Shown: positions 34,586 through 43,605 of the stretch, piece after piece
Layout of the letters: every line of letters starts with the position of its first letter
Numbering within the stretch: the stretch's first letter is position 1
Assembly: GCF_014692495.1 (NCBI RefSeq)
Contig: NZ_JACOIJ010000012.1
Location: forward strand, 1 to 64,000
DNA from: Sphingobacterium litopenaei
GTDB taxonomy: Bacteria; Bacteroidota; Bacteroidia; Sphingobacteriales; Sphingobacteriaceae
Length of the DNA: 64,000 nucleotides
Direction of reading: 5' to 3'
The notes under the pieces: model-generated
What the model was told of the DNA's origin: nothing
Database searches by the model: none
The model's input: the letters and a program-made list of their open reading frames with translations, nothing else
Program-made: the position numbers and the translations under genes

Positions 34586-37180
34586 ATGAATTATAAAGCT
34601 ATTTATAGCATATCTTTTGGATTATCTTTATTGCTAGGTACTGCTGGAGCAGTGCAAGCACAACAAAAAGATCCTAAACCTATTATCAATGCTTCTTTAA
34701 TCGGTACAATTATCGATGCTGACACCAAAGAGCCTATTGCAGGTGTTACCGTACAGTTGGATGCAGTAACTCACCAAGTTAAAACAGATAGAGATGGTAA
34801 ATTTCAATTTGTAACTGGTCAAAAATTACCATTTACGGTTATCGTATCATATTTGGGATACGAAACCCAAAAATTAGTTATAGAAACTTCACCTGCTGTC
34901 ATTGAATTAAAACAAAGCGTAAATTCCTTGGAGCAAGTTTTCGTAACTTCCCGCCGTCGTACAGAACAAATTCAGGATATTCCGATTCCCGTATCTCTAG
35001 TACGAGCTAGTGTTATTGAAGATGCAGGTGCTTTCAATGTTAACCGTATTAAAGAAGTTATTCCTTCTGTCCAATTATATGCTTCTAATGCACGTAATAC
35101 GACCTTAAATATACGTGGTTTGGGCTCTACTTATGGATTAACAAACGATGGAATTGATCCTGGTGTAGGTTTTTACTTAGATGGTGTGTATTTAGCACGT
35201 CCAGCAGCTACCGCATTGGATTTTATTGATATCGAGCAAATCGAGGTGTTGCGTGGCCCTCAAGGTACTTTATTCGGAAAGAATACCACTTCGGGTGCAT
35301 TTAATATTACCTCACGTCTTCCATCATTTGTTCCAGGAGCTAACTTTGAAGTGAGCTATGGTAACTACGGTTATGTGCAAGGTAAAGCTTCGATCACAGG
35401 TCCAATTGTGAAAGATAAATTGGCGGCAAGAGTTTCTTTTTCAGGAACACAACGTGATGGTCTATTATACAATGTGCACTATGACCGTCAAATCAATGAT
35501 ATCAATAACTTAGGTCTTCGTGGACAATTGTTATACACACCTTCTGAAAATTTGAAGGTTACGTTGACGGGTGATAGAACTATTCAAAAACCTGATGGTT
35601 ATGGATGGGCTGTGGCTGGAGTAGTACAAAACCAACGTTCGGAATACAGACAATTCAATAAGATCATTGAAGATTTAGGGTATGAAATTCCTTATAAGAG
35701 CGCTTTTGAACGTAAAGTTGATTTAGATACACGCTCAAAGGCAGATAATGAATTAGGTGGGGTTTCTTTAAACTTCGATTACAAAATAGGTAACGGTACA
35801 TTGACTTCCACTTCAGCTTGGCGCTATTGGAATTGGGTACCATTAAATGACCGTGATTATTTAGGAATTCCAGTATATACCATTTCATCTGGTAATTCTA
35901 CACACGATCAATGGTCTCAAGAATTCCGCTATTCAGGTAATATCAACGAAAAAATCAGTGGTGTAATTGGTGTATTTGGTTTATGGCAAGATCTAAGAAC
36001 TGATCCTGTACATACTGAAGAAGCTGGAGATGCGCTATGGCGTTTCCAACAGAATAATGCTTCCGCTACTCAATGGGCTACTGGATTAATTGACAAAGTA
36101 GGTATCCGAACAAATTACGGAATCAAAAGTACAAGTTTAGCAGTATTTGGACAGATTGATTGGGCAATAACAGATAAAATTCACGTATTACCAGGTTTAC
36201 GCTATAATTATGATAAGAAAGTAGCAGATTACGATCGTAAGAAATATATCGAAAATAATATTCAATATACAGAAGCACAATTAGCTGCAGTAAATAGTAT
36301 CTATTCAAATCAACAATTTGATATAGATGCAGATGCTGGTAATTTATCGGGACAATTGTCATTACAATATAAATTCAATCCGAACTACAATGTTTTCGTG
36401 ACTTATTCCAAATCTTACAAACCTATTGGTATCAACGTGGGAGGTTTGCCCGTGATTGATGGAAAAGTGGCAACAGAATTAGCAGAAGTAAAACCTGAAT
36501 CTGTAAATCACTACGAATTTGGGGTGAAAACCAACCCTACGGGTAATGCTTTCTTAAACTTGACAATTTTCCAAACAAATATTAAAGATTACCAAACACA
36601 AGTACAAACACCAGACCCAGGCGTAAATAGGGGTTATTTGGCAAATGCTGAAAAAGTAAGCGTAAAAGGTTTGGAATTAGACGGTAGTATCCGTGCAAGT
36701 AAATATCTACGTGTAAATGCTGCTTTTGCTTATACCGATGGTAAATACGATTCATTCACGAATGCACCAGTTCCATTGGAAGAAGTAGGTGGAGCACAAG
36801 CCTTCAAAGATGTTTCAGGAGGTGAATTGCCAGGTCTTTCTAAATATTCTTGGACTATCGCTCCAGAATTTACGGTAAAAGGGGATTTATTGGGGCTTCA
36901 AGGTAACTACTTCTTAGGCGTAGATGCATTTTATCGTTCGAAATTCTCATCTAGTCCGTCGCCATCACAATATTTAAATATTGATGCATATACCTTGGTT
37001 AATGCGCGTTTAGGGTTCCGTGCAAGTAATGGTCTCTCAGTTATTGCTTGGAGCAGAAACATAACAAATATAGATTATTACGAGCAATTACTAGCTGCTC
37101 CCGGCAACTTCGGTCAATATGGTGGTGTAGTGGGTGATCCACGTTCATATGGTGTGACTTTACGTTACAATTGGAGATAA
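34586..37180 (+). CDS. TonB-dependent receptor
   Basis: 864 residues. Signal peptide MNYKAIYSISFGLSLLLGTA to about 27; CarboxypepD-regulatory-like domain about 30-113 (NASLIGTIIDADTKEPIAGV); plug about 120-240 with RRRTEQIQDIPIPVSLVRAS, LNIRGLGSTYG and LRGPQGTLFGKNTTSGAF; then a 22-strand barrel ending GVTLRYNWR. The plug is the classical siderophore-receptor type, unlike the SusC gene downstream, yet the N-terminal domains of the two are almost the same. I start at the ATG after a run of TTG-initiated codons. A TSUP permease follows 36 bp later. The substrate is probably a small sulfur compound, by context only. Confidence 0.92.
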   Translation: MNYKAIYSISFGLSLLLGTAGAVQAQQKDPKPIINASLIGTIIDADTKEPIAGVTVQLDAVTHQVKTDRDGKFQFVTGQKLPFTVIVSYLGYETQKLVIETSPAVIELKQSVNSLEQVFVTSRRRTEQIQDIPIPVSLVRASVIEDAGAFNVNRIKEVIPSVQLYASNARNTTLNIRGLGSTYGLTNDGIDPGVGFYLDGVYLARPAATALDFIDIEQIEVLRGPQGTLFGKNTTSGAFNITSRLPSFVPGANFEVSYGNYGYVQGKASITGPIVKDKLAARVSFSGTQRDGLLYNVHYDRQINDINNLGLRGQLLYTPSENLKVTLTGDRTIQKPDGYGWAVAGVVQNQRSEYRQFNKIIEDLGYEIPYKSAFERKVDLDTRSKADNELGGVSLNFDYKIGNGTLTSTSAWRYWNWVPLNDRDYLGIPVYTISSGNSTHDQWSQEFRYSGNINEKISGVIGVFGLWQDLRTDPVHTEEAGDALWRFQQNNASATQWATGLIDKVGIRTNYGIKSTSLAVFGQIDWAITDKIHVLPGLRYNYDKKVADYDRKKYIENNIQYTEAQLAAVNSIYSNQQFDIDADAGNLSGQLSLQYKFNPNYNVFVTYSKSYKPIGINVGGLPVIDGKVATELAEVKPESVNHYEFGVKTNPTGNAFLNLTIFQTNIKDYQTQVQTPDPGVNRGYLANAEKVSVKGLELDGSIRASKYLRVNAAFAYTDGKYDSFTNAPVPLEEVGGAQAFKDVSGGELPGLSKYSWTIAPEFTVKGDLLGLQGNYFLGVDAFYRSKFSSSPSPSQYLNIDAYTLVNARLGFRASNGLSVIAWSRNITNIDYYEQLLAAPGNFGQYGGVVGDPRSYGVTLRYNWR

Positions 37181-37216
37181 TAATTCGGTTAATTCACTCA
37201 ATTAATATGCTAAGAC

Positions 37217-38122
37217 ATGAGTAATAAAGTTCAAGCTATTGACGTTCCGACACCTTTGGTGAAGAAGAAAATACTATCGCCTATAGTAGGATTGATATTA
37301 TTATTGAAAGTAGTTATTATCGCTTATTTTGGATATATGCTTGTTCAGGCAGTACAGAATAATACGGTAAATTTCGACAGCACATTCTTCTTATTTATTC
37401 TTGCAGGATTCTTTGCACAGCTGATAGATGGAGCTTTAGGTATGGCCTATGGCGTGAGCTGTACAACTTTATTACTCAGTCTTGGAATATCACCAAAATT
37501 AGCATCTGCAAGTGTGCATACTTCGGAGATTTTCACTACAGGAGTATCTGGATTGTCTCATATCAGATTTAATAATTTAGACAAGAAGCTTTTCTTCAAG
37601 ATAGTTTTTACAGGGGTTTTGGGTGCATCTTTGGGGGCGTATTTGCTGTCGGATTTAATTGATGGCGCAGTAATAAAACCTTATATATCTGTTTATCTTG
37701 TTTTCTTGGGAGGCTATTTAATTTATAAAGCTATTCGCAAAAATGTGGAAGGCAAACCTAAAAGAAAATATGCGCCAGTACTTGCACTATTTGGTGGATT
37801 GTTGGATGCAATAGGTGGCGGTGGCTGGGGACCGATTGTTACTTCTAACCTTTTGAGTCAAGGGCATAATCCACGCAAAACTATAGGTACAGTAAACACA
37901 GCAGAATTTTTCGTAACATACTTTGCTACTATAGTTTTCATTTTCGTTCTTGGAGTTCAGCATTTAGATATTGTTTTGGGATTGGTAATCGGAGGAGTCC
38001 TGGCAGCGCCAATTGGGGCTTATGTAGCTTCAAAAGTAAATCCTAAGACCTTATTAATACTCGTAGGAACGTTGGTGGTCCTAACTTCTATATGGAGCTT
38101 GATTAATATATTTTTAAAATAA
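37217..38122 (+). CDS. TSUP family permease (TauE/SafE-like)
   Basis: 301-residue inner-membrane protein with about eight helices in two homologous halves. The first half contains GFFAQLIDGALGMAYGVSCT near 71-90 and the second ALFGGLLDAIGGGGWGPIVT near 191-210; these paired Gly/Asp-rich motifs are the TauE/SafE signature. The family moves sulfite, sulfoacetate, taurine-derived or other sulfur anions. It sits between the TonB receptor and the second leader ORF, 36 bp after the receptor. With the YeiH-type exporter further down it makes sulfur-compound handling the best guess for this locus. Confidence 0.9.
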   Translation: MSNKVQAIDVPTPLVKKKILSPIVGLILLLKVVIIAYFGYMLVQAVQNNTVNFDSTFFLFILAGFFAQLIDGALGMAYGVSCTTLLLSLGISPKLASASVHTSEIFTTGVSGLSHIRFNNLDKKLFFKIVFTGVLGASLGAYLLSDLIDGAVIKPYISVYLVFLGGYLIYKAIRKNVEGKPKRKYAPVLALFGGLLDAIGGGGWGPIVTSNLLSQGHNPRKTIGTVNTAEFFVTYFATIVFIFVLGVQHLDIVLGLVIGGVLAAPIGAYVASKVNPKTLLILVGTLVVLTSIWSLINIFLK

Positions 38123-38148
38123 TTCTTTACTATCACAACCTTATCAAC

Positions 38149-38244
38149 ATGAAAAACAAAGCAAATTCTAAACTAGGGAACAGCGTTAGTAAAGATTTAA
38201 TCATTCTTTATACTATCTGTTACAAAATGCGAATGCACGCCTAA
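38149..38244 (+). CDS. 31-residue leader ORF upstream of susC
   Basis: ATG to TAA: it begins MKNKANSKLGNSVSKDLIIL and ends TICYKMRMHA. It starts 26 bp after the TSUP permease and ends 133 bp before the SusC ATG, nearly the same distance as the first leader ORF from its receptor. The shared ten bases ATGCGAATGC encode the MRM of the ending. The peptide bodies are otherwise unrelated, as expected if only the end is under selection. In the following gap GGCTT (38298-38302), CAAGC (38320-38324) and GCTTG (38346-38350) could form competing weak stems. No known family. Confidence 0.55.
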   Translation: MKNKANSKLGNSVSKDLIILYTICYKMRMHA

Positions 38245-38377
38245 TTAGTTTAATCTACATATATTAAAGTTCTCGGGAGGTGGGCACAACTCTAGAGGCT
38301 TTATCAACGGTCATTCATGCAAGCGTTTTGATATCTATAAAAGCTGCTTGTTGTAAATAACTTTAATCTTACTTAAA

Positions 38378-41300
38378 ATGAAAAATAAGAGTGTATTTTT
38401 ATACGCCCTAGCTATATTATTGTCTATATCGTCGGGCTTTTGGAATCCGATAAAAGCGCAAGAAACAAAACCTATTATCAATGCTTCTTTAGTAGGAACC
38501 GTAATCGATGCAGATACTAAAGAACCCATCGAAGGCGCGACTATTCAGTTGGAAGCTGTAACACATAGTGTAAAAACAGATCGCCAGGGAAAATTTCAAT
38601 TTGTTACAGGGCAGAAATTACCATTCACTGCAACGATATCTTATGTAGGCTACGAATCGCAAATCTTTGTATTCAAAACATCACCTGCAGTAGTAGAACT
38701 AAAACCAAAATCTAATGGATTAGATGAGGTGGTAGTAGTAGGGTATGGAACGCAGAAGAAAAAGGACGTGGTAGGTTCCGTTGCTAAAGTGAGTGGTCAA
38801 GCTTTAGAGGATATTCAGAGTTCTGGAGTGGACCAACTTTTACAAGGACAAGCGTCGGGTGTTTTAGTTTCTGCTAATTCATCGGTGCCTGGAACAGGTA
38901 TATTTTTACGTGTTAGGGGTTCAACTTCTATTAATGCTAGCAATAATCCCTTATATGTCGTTGATGGGGTATTCATCAATAATACAAGTCTCCAAACTAT
39001 AGGAACAGGGGGACAAGAGACTTCTCCTTTAGCGGATATTAACCCTTCCGATATTGAATCAATAGAAATATTAAAAGATGCTAGTGCTACGGCTATTTAT
39101 GGTGCAAGAGGAGCAAATGGTGTGGTAATTATTACTACAAAAAGAGGTAAGGCTGGGAAAAATAATATTGGATTTAGTCTTTCAAAATCATATTCAAATG
39201 CGCCGAAAAAATGGAAAACGTTAACTGCAGAACAGGAAGCAATACTCCAAAATGAAACATGGATAAATGATGGAAAGGATTTTAGTAAAAGACCATTTCG
39301 TCCCGTAAGCGATGGAGGTAAAGGAAATCCAGAAGATCTCACTACTTATGATAGAATTGGGCTTATATTTCAAACCGCAGAAAGTGAAAATGTTGATTTA
39401 TCGCTTAGTGGGGGCAATGAAAAAACGCAGTATTATTTAGGTGGTAGCTTTGCCAATCAAGAAGCTATTGTTAAGCCTGATTGGTTTAAAAGGTATAACA
39501 TTAAAATAAATCTAGATAACAAGATCACGGAAAAAGTGAAGGTTGGTACAAGTACAAGTTTGGTACGAACGATTCGGAATATGAGTGCCAACGGAAATGT
39601 GCCTAATGGAACAGTAAATGGGGCATTATATACTCCATCTTATTATCCAATATTTACAAGCGATGGTAATTATAACCGTCCAGTGTTCTTTGAAAACCCC
39701 TTAGCAACTATTAATGAATCAAACTTTAAAGCGGAAGGTTCAAGGGTTATTAGTAACGTATATGGTTCATATTCAATTTTGAAAAATTTAATTTTCAAAA
39801 CAAGTTGGAGTATTGATTTCAACGAAAACTATGAAAACAACTACTACAATAGTAAAATGTTTTTAGGTCAACCTAATGGGGAGGCTACCTCTGCCACATC
39901 ACGATTAACTTCTTTGATAAATGAGCAGACACTGTCCTATCTCACAACTATCAATGATAACAACCAATTATCTTTGGTAATCGGAAATACGTTGCAAAAG
40001 GAGTCTCATGACCTGACGAGTGTCACGGGGATTGGATTTCCATCCGACGAATTTACAAAAATTGCATCTTCTGCAACTCAATATGGTACTTCTAGGTCAA
40101 CAGCGTCAGCTTTAGTATCCTTTTTTGGGAAGGGAACATATATTTACGCTGACAAATATATATTAGATGCAAGTATTCGTGCAGATGGATCTTCACGTTT
40201 TGGAAAGGAAAATAGATGGGCTTATTTTCCATCAATTGGTGGAGCTTGGAGAATTTCCCAAGAATCCTTCTTAGCAGATATTCAATGGTTAAGCGATTTA
40301 AAATTAAAGGCAAGTTACGGTATTACAGGAAATCAAAATGGTATAAACGATTTCTCCTCTCGAGGATTGTGGTCGGGTGGCTATAATTACTTAAATGCTT
40401 CTGGTATATTTCCTTCTCAATTGGCAAATCCTAATTTGAAATGGGAAACAACTTCGCAGTTTAATGCTGGATTTGAGATAGGATTCATCAAAAACAATTT
40501 TAATATCGAGTTCAATTATTACGATAAGTATACTAAAGACTTATTATTGTCCAATCCTATATCTTCTAAATTAGGTTTTAGCTCACAACTATCAAATGTT
40601 GGGGAAATGAGCAATAAGGGCTTTGAGTTTGCTTTTAATGGAAAATTGGTTGACAAAGCAAATTTTAAATGGAACACAAATCTTAATATTTCTAGAAATA
40701 TTAATCTTATTGAGAAGTTAAACTCTACTATTCTATTGAATAGAACAATACTCAAAGAAGGCAATCCTTTATATTCTTTTTATGCACATAAGCAGATCGG
40801 TGTAAATCCAGAAAACGGTGAGGTACTTTTCGAAGATTTAAATAATGATGGTTTAGCTACTGATGCTGATTTACAAATTATCGGAAATGCATGGCCAAAA
40901 TTCACAGGAGGCTTTAATAATGACTTCTTCCTTTGGGACAAGTTGGATATCAAATCTTTATTTTATTTTTCTGTAGGTAACAAAATGTGGAATAATACAA
41001 GGTATCGTATGGGGCATGGTGGCTCTAGAAATGATGCTTTTGCTATGTTGGAAGAACAGTTAAATAGATGGCAAAAACCTGGAGATATTACCGATGTACC
41101 TAGAATGACTGCTTCGGGAAACAATGCAAGCATTATTCCAAGTCGCTTTATGGAAGACGGTTCCTATTTGCGTCTACGCAATGTTTCCTTAGGATATCAT
41201 TTTAAAGGAAAAGTGTTAGAGCGTGCTCACATTAAAAACTTAAGACTTTATTTGGCAGCTACGAATCTTTTAACTTTTACTAAATACTCAGGAGTAGATC

Positions 41301-41404
41301 CGGAAGTAAACACTACAGGAGCTGATCAAAACCAAATTGGTTACGATCAAGCTATTGCTCCTCAACCTAGAACTTTTCAATTAGGTGTTAACTTAACATT
41401 ATAG
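38378..41404 (+). CDS. SusC/RagA family TonB-linked outer membrane protein
   Basis: 1008 residues. Signal peptide (MKNKSVFLYALAILLSISSG) to about 28, CarboxypepD-regulatory-like domain about 30-110 (NASLVGTVIDADTKEPIEGA), the SusC linker DEVVVVGYGTQKKKDVVGSV near 117-136, a plug with DPSxxESIEILKDASATAIYGAR-type motif near 225-245 and GVVIITTKRG, and a barrel ending PRTFQLGVNLTL. It forms the TonB-driven lid-and-barrel importer with the SusD lipoprotein encoded 2 bp downstream. No glycan enzymes are nearby, which argues against a polysaccharide substrate. A leader ORF precedes it. Confidence 0.94.
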   Translation: MKNKSVFLYALAILLSISSGFWNPIKAQETKPIINASLVGTVIDADTKEPIEGATIQLEAVTHSVKTDRQGKFQFVTGQKLPFTATISYVGYESQIFVFKTSPAVVELKPKSNGLDEVVVVGYGTQKKKDVVGSVAKVSGQALEDIQSSGVDQLLQGQASGVLVSANSSVPGTGIFLRVRGSTSINASNNPLYVVDGVFINNTSLQTIGTGGQETSPLADINPSDIESIEILKDASATAIYGARGANGVVIITTKRGKAGKNNIGFSLSKSYSNAPKKWKTLTAEQEAILQNETWINDGKDFSKRPFRPVSDGGKGNPEDLTTYDRIGLIFQTAESENVDLSLSGGNEKTQYYLGGSFANQEAIVKPDWFKRYNIKINLDNKITEKVKVGTSTSLVRTIRNMSANGNVPNGTVNGALYTPSYYPIFTSDGNYNRPVFFENPLATINESNFKAEGSRVISNVYGSYSILKNLIFKTSWSIDFNENYENNYYNSKMFLGQPNGEATSATSRLTSLINEQTLSYLTTINDNNQLSLVIGNTLQKESHDLTSVTGIGFPSDEFTKIASSATQYGTSRSTASALVSFFGKGTYIYADKYILDASIRADGSSRFGKENRWAYFPSIGGAWRISQESFLADIQWLSDLKLKASYGITGNQNGINDFSSRGLWSGGYNYLNASGIFPSQLANPNLKWETTSQFNAGFEIGFIKNNFNIEFNYYDKYTKDLLLSNPISSKLGFSSQLSNVGEMSNKGFEFAFNGKLVDKANFKWNTNLNISRNINLIEKLNSTILLNRTILKEGNPLYSFYAHKQIGVNPENGEVLFEDLNNDGLATDADLQIIGNAWPKFTGGFNNDFFLWDKLDIKSLFYFSVGNKMWNNTRYRMGHGGSRNDAFAMLEEQLNRWQKPGDITDVPRMTASGNNASIIPSRFMEDGSYLRLRNVSLGYHFKGKVLERAHIKNLRLYLAATNLLTFTKYSGVDPEVNTTGADQNQIGYDQAIAPQPRTFQLGVNLTL

Positions 41405-41406
41405 TA

Positions 41407-42741
41407 ATGCAAAAAAATCTAATCATAATCACAATATTATTTTTGTTTTCATCTTGTGCCAATTTTCTTGAGGTAGAACCTGAATTGGCTGTAAGTGATG
41501 AACAATCGATAACTAATGGAAAAGGAGCCGCAGCCGCGTTGAATGGGGTTTATAACAAATTGGCTTCTGATAGTTACCATGGTGTTTCTTTTCGATTTAT
41601 TACCAATCTTTCAGGTGATAATTTAAGATGGGTTGGTAACAGTCCTAGTAATCGGGAGTTTGATGTTTTTGAAGTCTTTACTTCTAATTCAAGAGTTGAA
41701 AGTTTATGGAATGCCATCTATAGCACGATTAATGGAGCAAACCATATAATCTCTAAGGTGCCTGACATACAGGATCAAGCGTTTACAGATGCGGAAAGAG
41801 CTCGCATACTTGGCGAAGCGTATTTTATACGTGCATTGAATTATTTTGATCTTGTACGATTGTGGGGAGGTGTTCCTATAGTAGTGAAACCCACAGGCTC
41901 TATAGAAGATGGATTAGGAATTGCTCGTTCGGATAAAGCTGCGGTATATGAACAGATATTATCGGATCTAGAGAAAGCAGAGCAGTATTTAGAACTTACT
42001 ACCGTTAAGTCGAGAGCATCTAAAGGGGCAGTATGGGCTTTTAGAAGTACACTTTATTTGTATCTGGAAAGATGGCAAGAAGCGGTAAATAATGCAAATA
42101 AGGTGATTGAAGAAACTACCATATATCAATTGAATAAAAGCTATTCGGATTTTTACTTATCAAAAAATACTGCTGAATCAATTTTTGAAATTGACTATAC
42201 TATCAATAACCGCAATAACTATGCGATTAATTGGCTTCCTGGATCTTTAGGAGGAAGAAGAGAATTTTTACCGACGGATGATCTGATAAATCTTCTTAAT
42301 AATCCTCTTGTAGGTGGTGATCGCAGGAACTTACTACTATTAGATCAGGATATTTACTATGGTAATATGGATTTTAAACCTGCTACGGGGATTGATCAAG
42401 TTTATGTCTTCCGACTTGCAGAAATATTTCTCAATAGAGCTGAAGCTAATGTTAAGCTTAAAAAATTAGCTGATGCAAATAATGACCTGAAAAAGGTACG
42501 TGCAAGAGCAAATGTTTCGGAAGTTTCTGATTATGCAAATGAAGAAGAATTAGAGAGACAAATACAATTAGAACGTAGATTAGAATTTGCATTTGAAGGA
42601 AAACGATGGTTTGATTTAATAAGAACCAATAAGGCTAAATCTACATTAGGTATAACAAAAGATTACAAATTATTACTCCCTATTCCGCAACAATTAATCT
42701 TTGTTGATAAAGAAATTGAACAAAATGAAGGATACAAATAA
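41407..42741 (+). CDS. SusD/RagB family surface lipoprotein
   Basis: 444 residues with a lipoprotein signal: MQKNLIIITILFLFSSC, lipidated Cys17. The family features are visible: DEQSITNGKGAAAALNGVYN near 37-56, the TPR-like ARILGEAYFIRALNYFDLVR near 132-151 and RLWGGVPIVV, and the C-terminal FEGKRWFDLIR and PIPQQLI motifs. It acts as the ligand-binding lid of the SusC barrel. At 444 residues it is somewhat shorter than typical SusD (about 500), mostly in the loop region before the last helices. It is translated directly after SusC, with a 2-bp gap. Confidence 0.94.
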   Translation: MQKNLIIITILFLFSSCANFLEVEPELAVSDEQSITNGKGAAAALNGVYNKLASDSYHGVSFRFITNLSGDNLRWVGNSPSNREFDVFEVFTSNSRVESLWNAIYSTINGANHIISKVPDIQDQAFTDAERARILGEAYFIRALNYFDLVRLWGGVPIVVKPTGSIEDGLGIARSDKAAVYEQILSDLEKAEQYLELTTVKSRASKGAVWAFRSTLYLYLERWQEAVNNANKVIEETTIYQLNKSYSDFYLSKNTAESIFEIDYTINNRNNYAINWLPGSLGGRREFLPTDDLINLLNNPLVGGDRRNLLLLDQDIYYGNMDFKPATGIDQVYVFRLAEIFLNRAEANVKLKKLADANNDLKKVRARANVSEVSDYANEEELERQIQLERRLEFAFEGKRWFDLIRTNKAKSTLGITKDYKLLLPIPQQLIFVDKEIEQNEGYK

Positions 42742-42753
42742 AATTATATAAAT

Positions 42754-43587
42754 ATGAAAAGTTTAAAAACTTTAATAATTGCATTTGGAATAGTTTCAAC
42801 TGCATTCGCACAAGGAAAATATACTGTTACGGGTACAAGATTTTTATTGCCTTTATTTGAACAATTTAATGAACCGTTACAAGAAGAAGGATTTGATAAA
42901 TTATTTGAGGCTACATCTAGAAATCCAAAGGCCGATATTACAGCCACTGCTACACCAAAAGTGCTTCCCGCTGCAAAGGAAGGTTATAAACAAATTGGCT
43001 TAGCTAAGATTGTTTATTTACCTGTTGTTAACACAAAGCACCCCGATATTAAAACACTATTGGAAAAAGGTATTCGCGTGGATGAACTTAAAAGTATATT
43101 TTTTAAAGACAAGGGAGATGCCGGATTTAAACCAAATTCTAATTTCAATGTATTAACTCGTAGCGCTTGTGCAGCGGTTTCATTTTCTAGTTTTTTAAAG
43201 GAGGATATTAAAACGCTTGTCAATGACTATGATAAAATAGAAAATGACAGTTTGTTAATAGATCTTGTTACCAAAGACACCTTAGCCATCACCTTTTTAG
43301 ATCCTTCTAATATTTATGATATTAACACAGGAAAGATAAAGTATGGAATAACTGTTTTGCCAATAGATTTAAACAATAATGGTACTATAGACAGTGATGA
43401 AAACTTTTATTCAGACCGTAAGGTACTAATAGAAAGACTTAAAAAGGATAAAATTGAATTGCCTTCGGGTCTACTAACAGTCACCATATCTGAAAAAGAA
43501 AATGCATATTTTTCAAAATATGTGAACTGGGTTAAAGAAAAAGGAGATCCAATCATAGAGAATTTTGGTTTTTTACCACTAAATTAG
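42754..43587 (+). CDS. secreted PstS-like substrate-binding protein
   Basis: 277 residues with a signal peptide (MKSLKTLIIAFGIVSTAFAQ). The mature protein resembles the periplasmic phosphate-binding (PBP-like) fold: TVTGTRFLLPLFEQFNEPLQ, then KQIGLAKIVYLPVVNTKHPD, RVDELKSIFFKDKGDAGFKP and LTRSACAAVSFSSFL, the last like the oxyanion-binding SGT/RS loop of PstS. No ABC permease or ATPase is adjacent, so it may deliver an oxyanion or sulfonate to the TSUP or YeiH-type carriers, or act with the SusCD pair. The gene starts 12 bp after the SusD gene. Family placement is moderate; function is inferred. Confidence 0.65.
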   Translation: MKSLKTLIIAFGIVSTAFAQGKYTVTGTRFLLPLFEQFNEPLQEEGFDKLFEATSRNPKADITATATPKVLPAAKEGYKQIGLAKIVYLPVVNTKHPDIKTLLEKGIRVDELKSIFFKDKGDAGFKPNSNFNVLTRSACAAVSFSSFLKEDIKTLVNDYDKIENDSLLIDLVTKDTLAITFLDPSNIYDINTGKIKYGITVLPIDLNNNGTIDSDENFYSDRKVLIERLKKDKIELPSGLLTVTISEKENAYFSKYVNWVKEKGDPIIENFGFLPLN

Positions 43588-43605
43588 TTCCATAGTAATT
43601 AAACC

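Noticed and set aside
38245-38377. Possible riboswitch before susC
   Set aside because: I looked for SAM-type cores in view of the sulfur context; no matching conserved core was found, only weak stems.
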